From Candidatus Neomicrothrix sp. UBA2110 (GTDB taxonomy: Bacteria; Actinomycetota; Acidimicrobiia; Acidimicrobiales; Poriferisodalaceae), in assembly GCA_002331465.1 (NCBI GenBank), contig DCYM01000209.1, positions 1-9,941 of the forward strand: a stretch of 9,941 nucleotides of DNA, written 5' to 3'. The position numbers and the translations under genes were made by a program. Position 1 is the stretch's first letter, and the number at the start of each line of letters is the position of its first letter. The notes beneath the pieces were generated by a model. That model was not told the origin of the DNA. It worked only from the letters and a program-made list of their open reading frames with translations, and searched no databases. Shown here in pieces: positions 1 to 6,193 of this stretch.

Positions 1-1
1 T

Positions 2-340
2 GCCCAAATCAGGAACATGTTTGAAGTCAACTTTCACGGCAGAGCTCGCGACTTTCGATGGGAAATGCACGAACCAGTATCCGATGGCACAATCGGTTAC
101 GCGCATCTGACGCTCAGTTACACCTCCACCATGAAGCACAACTCTGGCAAGCGGGTCGTGCTCAGCGGATGCTCCCAGTTTCAACTCCGGGGTGAAAAGA
201 TCGCGTCGTACCGAGAGTGGGCCTACGGAATAGCCGGGCTTTCTCAACTCGACACCCCACCCCAGTTGATTGTGCGTCAGGCTCAACGAGAGTCCGAACG
301 AATCATTTCTAGAGCGAACCCAGACACGCACCGCTTATAA
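2..340 (+). CDS. SnoaL-like / NTF2-family protein, C-terminal part (5' end outside window)
   Basis: The frame is open to the left window edge (AQIRN precedes the first ATG at 17), so the gene very likely begins outside the window and 112 residues are seen. The pattern is the second half of a SnoaL-like alpha+beta barrel: strands around HLTLSYTSTM, then KRVVLSGCSQFQLRGEKIASYREW, where the family typically has a hydrophobic strand, a short turn with GKI, and a final strand ending in YREW. The tail (about residues 85-112) is an Arg/Glu-rich helix. Families of this fold include polyketide cyclases, limonene-epoxide hydrolase-like enzymes and many small proteins of unknown role. The visible part does not define a substrate and the N-terminal half that would carry catalytic residues is missing. 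The ATG at 17 could be used only if the protein were unusually short, which I consider unlikely. It converges on the MFS gene ending at 453. Confidence 0.72.
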   Translation, partial: AQIRNMFEVNFHGRARDFRWEMHEPVSDGTIGYAHLTLSYTSTMKHNSGKRVVLSGCSQFQLRGEKIASYREWAYGIAGLSQLDTPPQLIVRQAQRESERIISRANPDTHRL

Positions 341-366
341 CCAAACCTTTACATCTCACAGAAGAG

Positions 367-400
367 TGGGCTTACGGGAACCGAAAATCGGTTGCGCCCA
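367..400. terminator. Nested hairpin between convergent genes, candidate bidirectional terminator
   Basis: An outer stem TGGGC (367-371) pairs with GCCCA (396-400). It encloses an inner perfect 6-bp stem AACCGA (379-384) / TCGGTT (388-393) with an AAA loop; the two stems are separated by 7 and 2 unpaired bases. It lies in the 112-bp gap between the stop of the SnoaL-like gene (340) and the stop of the MFS gene (453), where a terminator for both strands is expected. There is no T-run on either side, so this would be a weak or Rho-assisted terminator, or the pairing may be chance. Confidence 0.4.
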
Positions 401-452
401 GAACACCTCATAGTTCGTCTCGCTCGACGGTTGGGAGTCGTCCGTTACGCCG

Positions 453-1733
453 TCACGATGTTTCCATCACATCGGGTGTCGTTTTCATAGGGATGGTCAA
501 CAATGCTCCCAAAAGCGCTACGGCGGATGCAGTTATGAATGGAATCTGAAAAGATCCGGTTCTCTCCCCCACCCATCCCGCAAATGGTGGCCCAAAGAGT
601 TGCGCGGCTCCGAAAGCGAACGTAACAGTGCCGAACGCCGTTACGAACGACCTGCTGTCGAGAGCGTCAGCCAACATGGCACCGATGGTGGTCGGAACAC
701 CAGCTATGCATAGCCCAAACGCAAAGACACCGATCACCACCACTACGCCATTGTCGACGAGAACCAGCAGCGGTGCTGTTGCCATTAACACGAAGCCGAA
801 CCCCATAGTGGTTGGGCGCGAAAGGCGGTCTGAAATTCGGCCAAAGACAACGCCACCAAAAATGCTGGCTAATCCGAGGAGAGCAAACATCCAACGCGCT
901 GTCGAGCCACTCCATCCCGATGCCACCAATTGGGCCGGCAGAAAATAGAAGAACAGAGAGTAGGTGATGCCAAAAACGACAAAAGCGAGCGTGATTGAAC
1001 GCCAATGAGGAACTGTGGTCAGAACTGATACCGGAACTTTGATCGAAGTTCCTGGTTTCTCACCACGACGCAACACCAAAAAAAGGCCCAGCAAGACAAC
1101 GACACCGAAAAGGGCTTGAAGGGCATAGACGGGGCGCCACGAAAACTCATTCCCAGAAACAGTCCGAACTGCTGAGGTCAACGGGCCCGCAAGCATCACT
1201 CCCGTACCGATACCCGAACCGACAAGTCCAATGGCCAAGCCTCCTTGGGTCGGGCCAACCATGGACGCCGCTATACCTGGAGCGGGAACCCATACCAAAG
1301 CCGCCCCGAACCCGGCAACAAAGAGAGCTAAGGCCAGTATCCATACACTGGGACTTACCGACATCGACCCGAGCCCCACCACCGATAACGTCACCCCAAT
1401 TTTCATTAGGCGAGTCGGGTCGCTACGAGTCGATAGAACTGATGTGAATCCAGTGCCTATGAGGTACGCGACAAGAGGGACGTTGCTTAAGAAGCCGGCC
1501 AATGTGTATGAACCGAGCATCTCGCGATCGATGGCGGTCAGTAGCACCGGAAAAGTAAAACGCCCAAATCCTTGGGCGACCATCGAAGCCAACCCAATGA
1601 GAAGCAGCGCTAACCAAGCGCCTCGCGCTGTCTTGATCTCGTTTTGTATTGCGGATGTGGGGTTGGATTTACTTTGAGTTACATCGAATACCAAAGGCCA
1701 CCGTGAACGTTGGCCATCATCGACACGAGTCAT
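453..1733 (-). CDS. MFS transporter, YbfB/YjiJ-like family
   Basis: A 426-residue integral membrane protein of the size usual for a 12-helix major facilitator. After a polar, probably cytoplasmic N-terminus of about 38 residues, hydrophobic segments follow throughout. The first loop, GFGRFTFPVLLTAI (about 55-68), with the following AGFLSNVPLVAYLIG segment, matches the pattern of YbfB/YjiJ-type MFS proteins (GxGRFxxxPLLP, then AGxLAxxNxxGYLxG). The loop between helices 8 and 9 carries a motif-A-like GRISDRLSRPTTMG (298-311). These features support secondary transport of a small molecule across the cytoplasmic membrane; the substrate and direction cannot be read from sequence. The ATG at 1733 begins 56 bp after the SPFH stop and has no obvious Shine-Dalgarno (TTAATCACCC precedes it), so it may be co-transcribed with nfeD-SPFH or have its own start, with a hairpin in between. 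The cytoplasmic N-terminus is rather long for the family, so a later start is possible. Confidence 0.85.
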   Translation of the reverse strand: MTRVDDGQRSRWPLVFDVTQSKSNPTSAIQNEIKTARGAWLALLLIGLASMVAQGFGRFTFPVLLTAIDREMLGSYTLAGFLSNVPLVAYLIGTGFTSVLSTRSDPTRLMKIGVTLSVVGLGSMSVSPSVWILALALFVAGFGAALVWVPAPGIAASMVGPTQGGLAIGLVGSGIGTGVMLAGPLTSAVRTVSGNEFSWRPVYALQALFGVVVLLGLFLVLRRGEKPGTSIKVPVSVLTTVPHWRSITLAFVVFGITYSLFFYFLPAQLVASGWSGSTARWMFALLGLASIFGGVVFGRISDRLSRPTTMGFGFVLMATAPLLVLVDNGVVVVIGVFAFGLCIAGVPTTIGAMLADALDSRSFVTAFGTVTFAFGAAQLFGPPFAGWVGERTGSFQIPFITASAVALLGALLTIPMKTTPDVMETS

Positions 1734-1760
1734 GGGTGATTAACCGCCGGCAATCGAGGT

Positions 1761-1782
1761 TTTCGGTACTGTGAAACCGAAA
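1761..1782 (-). terminator. Hairpin after the SPFH gene, candidate terminator or attenuator
   Basis: Read on the minus strand, TTTCGGT pairs perfectly with ACCGAAA (7 bp) around an 8-base loop, starting 7 bases after the SPFH stop codon and ending before the MFS start. The stem is AT-rich and no T-run follows, so efficiency is uncertain. It could separate expression of the transporter from nfeD-SPFH. Confidence 0.38.
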
Positions 1783-1789
1783 TTCGCGA

Positions 1790-2782
1790 TTATTCGAGAT
1801 TCAGATCTTCCGACGCCGACGCTGTCGACGACTCGGTCTCAGTGTCAACCACCGGACGCATGGCTTCAGCAATTCCCATCACCGCGCCCAAGACGCCACT
1901 GAACTCTGTGGGAACAACAATCTTGGTTGCCCTTCCATCAGCGATTTGACCGAGAGCGTCAAGGTAGCGGACCGCCAAAAGATCGCTCGTTGGATCTCCA
2001 TCATGAATCGCCTGGAATATTTGGCGAGTGGCTTCTGCCTCACCTTCAGCGACGGTTTGTAATCGGTAACGTTCCGCCTCTGCGACAGTTCTCACTGCTT
2101 GGGCTTCGCCTTCAGCGGCGAGAATTGCACTTCGCCGCTGTCCCTCTGCTTCGAGAATCCGAGATTGCTTATCACCCTCGGCTCGAGTGATTTCCGACTC
2201 CCGGAAACCCTCCGCTTCGGTCACAGTTGCACGCCTTGTGCGTTCAGCCTTCATCTGCTCGTGCATAGCCGCCATAACATCTGGTGGCGGATCGATGCGC
2301 TGAATCTCTACGCGGACAACGCGGACGCCCCATTTGTCTGTCGCTTCGTCAAGTATTTCTCGCAGGGTAGCGTTAATACGATCTCGCGACGTTAGAGCAG
2401 CATCAAGTTGCAGCTCGCCAACAAGGTTTCGCAAATTAGTCTGCGCCAATTTCGTAATAGCTAACACAAAGTTGGCGATGTTGTACACCAGACGCTGAGG
2501 ATCGGTGGGCTCATAAAAAACCACAGCGTCTACCGACACAACGACGTTGTCAGAAGTAATGACCTCTTGAGGTGGCACATCCACGACTTGTTCTCGCATG
2601 TCCACGCGTTTAATCGTGTCGATGAAAGGAATAATGATTTGAAGTCCAGATTCTTTCGTTTCTTTGTATTTACCAACTCGCTCAACGATGCCGCGTTCGT
2701 AGGGGCGGACAATCTTCACACCCGCAATGAGAAAAAGAAAAACGACTATCACAATGACGGTTAGAACAACGTAGATAAACAC
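1790..2782 (-). CDS. SPFH/stomatin-prohibitin membrane protein, QmcA/paraslipin-like
   Basis: A 330-residue stomatin-like protein. Residues 3-21 form a single N-terminal membrane anchor (VVLTVIVIVVFLFLIAGV). The SPFH domain covers about 22-180, with hallmark stretches VRPYERGIVERVGKYKE, GLQIIIPFIDTIKRVDMREQVVDVP, ITSDNVVVSVDAVVFY, LRNLVGELQLDAALTSRDRIN and WGVRVVRVEIQRIDPP. Residues 178-258 are a charged Ala/Glu coiled coil with repeated EAEG units (TEAEGFRE, TRAEGDK, LEAEGQRR, LAAEGEAQ). A C-terminal helix and an acidic, Ser/Thr-rich tail follow. The family forms large ring or cage oligomers on the inner membrane linked to microdomains, lipid and protease scaffolding. The start is GTG (2782), with AGGGG 8 bases upstream; it overlaps the nfeD stop by one base (TAGTG), so translation is probably coupled. 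Length and architecture match bacterial QmcA (YbbK) relatives. Confidence in the family is very high; the exact physiological role is unknown. Confidence 0.95.
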   Translation of the reverse strand: MFIYVVLTVIVIVVFLFLIAGVKIVRPYERGIVERVGKYKETKESGLQIIIPFIDTIKRVDMREQVVDVPPQEVITSDNVVVSVDAVVFYEPTDPQRLVYNIANFVLAITKLAQTNLRNLVGELQLDAALTSRDRINATLREILDEATDKWGVRVVRVEIQRIDPPPDVMAAMHEQMKAERTRRATVTEAEGFRESEITRAEGDKQSRILEAEGQRRSAILAAEGEAQAVRTVAEAERYRLQTVAEGEAEATRQIFQAIHDGDPTSDLLAVRYLDALGQIADGRATKIVVPTEFSGVLGAVMGIAEAMRPVVDTETESSTASASEDLNLE

Positions 2783-3252
2783 TATTTTGACCCCTGTTCG
2801 GAAGCCGCCCGCACCACGACTCGTGTACCTCGTATTTCCATGATCTCAACTGTGGAGCCGGAGCTAATCGGTCCGACATCAGATATGGCTCTCCACTCCT
2901 CGCCACCCACTTTGATCAGGCCTGATTCGGCTGGATCAGCGGGGATGGTTTCTAACGTTCGTGCGAGCACGCCGATCAATCGGTCATGACCCGCTCCTGG
3001 AGGCGATTTCATGGCAGCCATCGACACTCTGCTCTTTTTCCAAAAAATCGAGAAGAGAAGGCCGCCAAGGCCCACAAAGACAATCCAATCGAGAAGGAGT
3101 GGAGCGCCAAAAAAGGCCATGACCATGGCCACGCTCGCACTCAGCCCGAAGGGAATCAGAATAAATGTTCCCACCACGAATATCTCGCCGGTAATCAGCA
3201 GCGCAGCAATCATCAACCAGATCCAACGCCAAGTCTCAGGTGTCGTGTCCAT
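2782..3252 (-). CDS. NfeD-family membrane protein (short, YbbJ-like)
   Basis: With the ATG at 3252 the product is 156 residues, usual for short NfeD proteins without the protease domain. Hydrophobic segments lie at about 9-32, 34-50 and 54-71 (for example WIWLMIAALLITGEIFVVGTF). A soluble C-terminal OB-fold follows at about 92-150, visible as LIGVLARTL, GLIKVGGEEWRAISDVGPI and GSTVEIMEIRGTRVVVRA, the classic NfeD pattern. NfeD OB-folds are thought to partner SPFH proteins, and here the gene overlaps the SPFH gene by one base. The frame is open to an upstream GTG at 3306, giving 18 extra polar residues. I prefer ATG 3252 because AGAAGG lies about 5 bases upstream and the N-terminus then begins close to the first membrane helix. 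A -10-like TAGAAT also lies between the two possible starts. Confidence 0.9.
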   Translation of the reverse strand: MDTTPETWRWIWLMIAALLITGEIFVVGTFILIPFGLSASVAMVMAFFGAPLLLDWIVFVGLGGLLFSIFWKKSRVSMAAMKSPPGAGHDRLIGVLARTLETIPADPAESGLIKVGGEEWRAISDVGPISSGSTVEIMEIRGTRVVVRAASEQGSK

Positions 3253-3274
3253 AAGATCCTTCTGCTTGGCCTTG

Positions 3275-3280
3275 ATTCTA
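3275..3280 (-). promoter_or_regulatory. Candidate -10 element for nfeD-SPFH
   Basis: On the minus strand TAGAAT matches the TATAAT consensus at 5 of 6 positions. It would place the transcript start near 3268, about 16 bases before ATG 3252 and just before its AGAAGG ribosome site. No good -35 hexamer is seen 16-18 bases upstream, so this is a weak call resting on position and the -10 alone. The gap to the hydrolase stop (3379) supports an independent promoter. Confidence 0.3.
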
Positions 3281-3314
3281 TGCCGAGTTGTGTGACCGAG
3301 ACGCACTCACCTCA

Positions 3315-3327
3315 GCATTGATAATGC
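3315..3327. promoter_or_regulatory. 13-bp dyad upstream of nfeD, possible operator
   Basis: GCATT-GAT-AATGC is a perfect 5-bp inverted repeat with a 3-base centre. It lies in the 126-bp gap between the hydrolase stop and the nfeD start, upstream of the candidate -10. A direct repeat CTCAGC (3311-3316 and 3330-3335) flanks it. Short dyads of this size occur by chance, so the call is tentative. Confidence 0.22.
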
Positions 3328-3378
3328 GGCTCAGCGCAGTTGACGCCAGGCGAGAGTGCTTGGGTGGGTTGAGCCTCT

Positions 3379-5370
3379 TCATTTCAACTCTACGAACGCT
3401 CGATACCGCTCAAGGGCGATGCTCTCACACGTAGCGATGTCCTCGGCGAGTAGGTAGCGGTCAGCGAGGAGTTGCTCCGCTTGCTGTCGCAACCGAAAAC
3501 GATAGTCATCCTCGTCGATATAACGTTCGGCGATGGACAGTCGGGGGTCACCCGCGACCGTGCGGGTGTCTCTGTCTCGTGCCAGGGGAAGGGTCGACCC
3601 TACATAATCAAGGATCTGCCCGACCCCTCCGGTCGTTGGGTGACGGGGGTTCCACCCAGTATTTGTCGCCACCGGCGCTGCTACTTCTGGAAGACGGATG
3701 CCCGCAATCTCATTTCCGCTCTCGTCAACCGCAGACACGAGGCATGGATACGCGGCGCCGACAGGCTGAGCCGGGTACGTACCTATGCCGTCTGGCTCGC
3801 CTGGACCCAAATCGAGTGGGCGAATAGTCAGCAGACCACTCGGTGCTGGCCGAGCCAGTCCTTCAATAGCTTCGAGTGAATCCACTACAGCTTCGCGAGA
3901 CACTGCGGAGCCATCTGAGGTGCGAGGTATCGCGTTAGGGGGCGGTTCCACGCCATCGGCAATCCACGCCAACAAATTCGTAATCGCTGCTCGCATCAGC
4001 GGGGTGTAGTCAACGGTGTTGAAGTAGTTGGCACCTTGGCTGCCGAAGATGCTGTGAGACGTCAATGGCAACATGCCGGGACTGTGCTGGGTAGAGGAGA
4101 ACAGATAACGGCGAGTCGTTGCCGGTGGCTCGATATCTGAACCGTCCAGCATCGATGTGTGAGCAAGCGAGGCATCACCGCGCCAGTACTCCGACGATGT
4201 GTCGGTAAAAAAAACTTTAGGCACATGACCAAGTTCGCGTTGACGATCAAGTAAGCCCTCCGTCGATCCGCTGTGAGGGTCAAGTTGGGGGTCATCAGCG
4301 AAAGGGGGCCTATGACCAAAGCTTGGTGTGGGTTGTACCGATGGCTGCCCAACCCGATGATTGAACTCGCCTCGCCGGCCCCCTGCTATGTGCACTAACA
4401 GTCCGTCGTATACGGCGTTTCCGTCCTCGTCAAGATTTAGGCCGAGGTGGAGCGAGGTACGCAGAAAACGCCCGCATTGGGACTGACCTGTAGCAATGAG
4501 ATGGTCAAGTTCGCCGGAACAGGGGTTCGACACCTTCTCTGAACGCAGGAAAGCACCGAGGTCGCGGACGGCCAAAAGACCGACCCCAACGACCGGGCAC
4601 TGTGGCGTGCGGTACACGAGGTCATAAATACGACCGGGCTCAAATCCTGTTGAGAGCCAGACGTGGTCAGGGTCGGGAACTGGCTGGCCCGACCCGTCAT
4701 CTCGAGCGAAACTCCACGAACTGCGCGACATCTCCTCGGGTTCTCCCCAGATGCCGTCACGGCGCAACAGACGAGCCGACGCGTCGTTTAGGTCACCCGT
4801 TGGGAGGGGTTGATGACCGCCGAGAAGTCCCACGTGGTGATCGGTGAGGTCAACCGACATCGTTTGCTGGTGGATTTGTAGGCGCAGTTGTACTTCAGCG
4901 TCGACTTCGTCGCCCATGTCATCAACGACAAGGGGGGCGGTCAGCCCCATTCGGCCAGCGCTACGGGGGACATCCCACTGCCAGCCGCACCAAGCCATTG
5001 TCCAGCCATGCCGAAACAGGAACCCGTCACCGGGATCGATCTCAGCTGTCGGCTCCACCAACCGGGGCGCCCGGTTAAACAGACTGCCCGCAGTTCGATA
5101 TCCCCTATTGGGCACCTCCACCAAGGCAGCTCGACGGGACAGGTTTGGATCTACGGGTCGCAGGACAGTGACGTCACCGTCGTAGTGAACCAAACCATCG
5201 GAGCCTCTTGTCGTTGAAGCCAAATCAACAATTTGCTGGTTGGCGGCGGATGAAGGGTCGACGGCGTAGTGCGCCACAGCATCGATCCGCTCATAGCTCC
5301 CGACATTCCCGAACGAGACGCCGTTCGCGAAGCTGTAACGGTTCTGGATCTCAAAATCGACAATTCCCAT
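3379..5370 (-). CDS. Large alpha/beta-hydrolase-domain protein (Abhydrolase_10-like), substrate unknown
   Basis: A 663-residue protein resembling the poorly characterised alpha/beta hydrolase domain family of actinobacteria and proteobacteria. An N-terminal beta-rich region (about 1-130) holds the GxVGSYERIDAVAHYAVDP and ALVEVPNRG-type stretches seen in the family, and DGFLFRHGWTMAWCGWQWD (115-133) is a strong family signature. The nucleophile elbow is GQSQCGRFLR (295-304), with Ser297 the likely nucleophile. The candidate acid is Glu394 in TSSEYWR and the candidate histidine is His429 in STQHSPG; both stretches are conserved in the family as I recall it. No signal peptide is present, so it should be cytoplasmic. 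The reaction is presumably ester, lactone or amide hydrolysis. ATG 5370 is preceded by a G-run (GGGGGG) 4 bases away that can act as ribosome site. It lies 105 bp downstream of the acetyltransferase, with a palindrome in the gap. I am confident of the family, not of the substrate. Confidence 0.83.
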   Translation of the reverse strand: MGIVDFEIQNRYSFANGVSFGNVGSYERIDAVAHYAVDPSSAANQQIVDLASTTRGSDGLVHYDGDVTVLRPVDPNLSRRAALVEVPNRGYRTAGSLFNRAPRLVEPTAEIDPGDGFLFRHGWTMAWCGWQWDVPRSAGRMGLTAPLVVDDMGDEVDAEVQLRLQIHQQTMSVDLTDHHVGLLGGHQPLPTGDLNDASARLLRRDGIWGEPEEMSRSSWSFARDDGSGQPVPDPDHVWLSTGFEPGRIYDLVYRTPQCPVVGVGLLAVRDLGAFLRSEKVSNPCSGELDHLIATGQSQCGRFLRTSLHLGLNLDEDGNAVYDGLLVHIAGGRRGEFNHRVGQPSVQPTPSFGHRPPFADDPQLDPHSGSTEGLLDRQRELGHVPKVFFTDTSSEYWRGDASLAHTSMLDGSDIEPPATTRRYLFSSTQHSPGMLPLTSHSIFGSQGANYFNTVDYTPLMRAAITNLLAWIADGVEPPPNAIPRTSDGSAVSREAVVDSLEAIEGLARPAPSGLLTIRPLDLGPGEPDGIGTYPAQPVGAAYPCLVSAVDESGNEIAGIRLPEVAAPVATNTGWNPRHPTTGGVGQILDYVGSTLPLARDRDTRTVAGDPRLSIAERYIDEDDYRFRLRQQAEQLLADRYLLAEDIATCESIALERYRAFVELK

Positions 5371-5454
5371 TAGCCCCCCAGTATCAAAACCAATGTCACC
5401 GCAACTGTGGCTACCTATCTACACAAGAGCATCGAGGATGACAGTCGATCGCTC

Positions 5455-5467
5455 GTTGTATTACAAC
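5455..5467. promoter_or_regulatory. 13-bp palindrome GTTGTA-T-TACAAC, candidate GntR/FadR-type operator
   Basis: The two 6-bp arms are perfect inverted repeats around one central T. The core GTA-T-TAC fits the general half-site pattern known for FadR-subfamily GntR repressors (GTM-N0/1-KAC). It lies in the 105-bp gap between the acetyltransferase stop (5476) and the hydrolase start (5370), 85 bp upstream of the latter. On the minus strand a TTGACC lies just upstream, which could be a -35, but no matching -10 at standard spacing is clear. No regulator gene is in the window. Confidence 0.4.
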
Positions 5468-5475
5468 ACACGAGG

Positions 5476-6039
5476 TCAAGTGCGGCTTAGATCAATCCAG
5501 TACCACCGTTGTTTCCCCTGCGAGAATTGGCTCCACCCCTCCCCATCCAGGACCCCGCCGTGCTTTTCGATAGTGCGGATAGATGCCAGGTTGTCGGACG
5601 CACAAATCAGCAGCGTCCGTTGAATCCCTAGGCCTCGACACTGCCCAAGAACGCTTCCGAGCATGGCGGTCGCAATGCCCTGTTGACGATGCGAACTGGC
5701 AACCGCGTAACCAATATGCCCACCATCTTGTTCCAGTAAAGGCGTAAGCCGATGACGGAGATTGATGACGGCTCGAAGGGTTCCGTCTACTTCCCAAAAC
5801 CAAGTTGAGTTCGGAACACGGCCCTCCGCTAGCCGTTCGCCATTACTCCAAGCTCGCAGCAATGCCACGGCGTGTTCAATGGAGTCATCTCGATGACAAA
5901 AGTACCCGTGTAGCTCGTCGGGTGTGGAGTCGAATTCACCCAAGAAAGTCTCAAGCGCCTCCACATGATGCACCTCTAAAGACACGAGCCGACCGGGCGT
6001 CTCGAAGGAAGCAGATTGCGGAGTGATGGCGGCCACCAT
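5476..6039 (-). CDS. GNAT-family N-acetyltransferase (COG3981-like)
   Basis: A 187-residue single-domain acetyltransferase. The C-terminal half is diagnostic: the strand-turn INLRHRLTPLLEQDGGHIGY (92-111) and AVASSHRQQGIATAML (112-127) give the acetyl-CoA pyrophosphate-binding motif RxxGxA (Arg118-Ala123). TLLICASDNLASIRTIEKHGG (142-162) then supplies the Asn150-containing motif B region. The RHRL...GGHIGY...DNxASIxxIEKxGG order matches the predicted acetyltransferases of COG3981, whose substrates are mostly unknown. It would transfer acetyl from acetyl-CoA to an amine of a small molecule or protein in the cytoplasm. ATG 6039 is preceded by only a weak GGG-type ribosome site. It is divergent from the monooxygenase across 154 bp and may be co-transcribed with the hydrolase 105 bp downstream, although the palindrome between them argues for separate control. 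Confidence 0.88.
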   Translation of the reverse strand: MVAAITPQSASFETPGRLVSLEVHHVEALETFLGEFDSTPDELHGYFCHRDDSIEHAVALLRAWSNGERLAEGRVPNSTWFWEVDGTLRAVINLRHRLTPLLEQDGGHIGYAVASSHRQQGIATAMLGSVLGQCRGLGIQRTLLICASDNLASIRTIEKHGGVLDGEGWSQFSQGKQRWYWIDLSRT

Positions 6040-6193
6040 ACCCAGCAGTTGCCGTTCAACCCATCAATTCGCGTGTGCTAACCCGAATCAGGACCCACCA
6101 ATCGGTTTGTAACAGCTCGTCTAACTGCCGCACCCCGGATCACTCTCCAAAGTATTCACCTCGCTACGTCGACACGTTTTAGAGTCTTGCCCA
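6040..6193. promoter_or_regulatory. Divergent intergenic region, acetyltransferase and monooxygenase promoters expected
   Basis: This 154-bp gap separates two divergently transcribed genes, so promoters for both must lie here or overlap the coding starts. I looked for -35/-10 pairs and dyads on both strands and found none that I trust; a near-repeat AACCCGAAT / ATCGGTT (about 6080-6107) is imperfect. The inference rests on gene geometry alone. Confidence 0.35.

Noticed and set aside
17..340. Reading ATG 17 as the true start of the first gene
   Set aside because: The frame stays open to the window edge and the product would lack the N-terminal half of the SnoaL-like fold; truncation by the window is the simpler explanation.
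1231..1677. 148-residue open frame opposite the MFS transporter
   Set aside because: It lies wholly inside the well-supported 453-1733 gene on the other strand, has a low-complexity Pro/Ala/Thr-rich composition and no recognisable domain; it is a shadow frame.
2986..3321. Plus-strand open frames opposite nfeD (also 3011-3295)
   Set aside because: His/Arg/Lys-rich translations with no family pattern, opposite a gene with clear membrane helices and an OB-fold.
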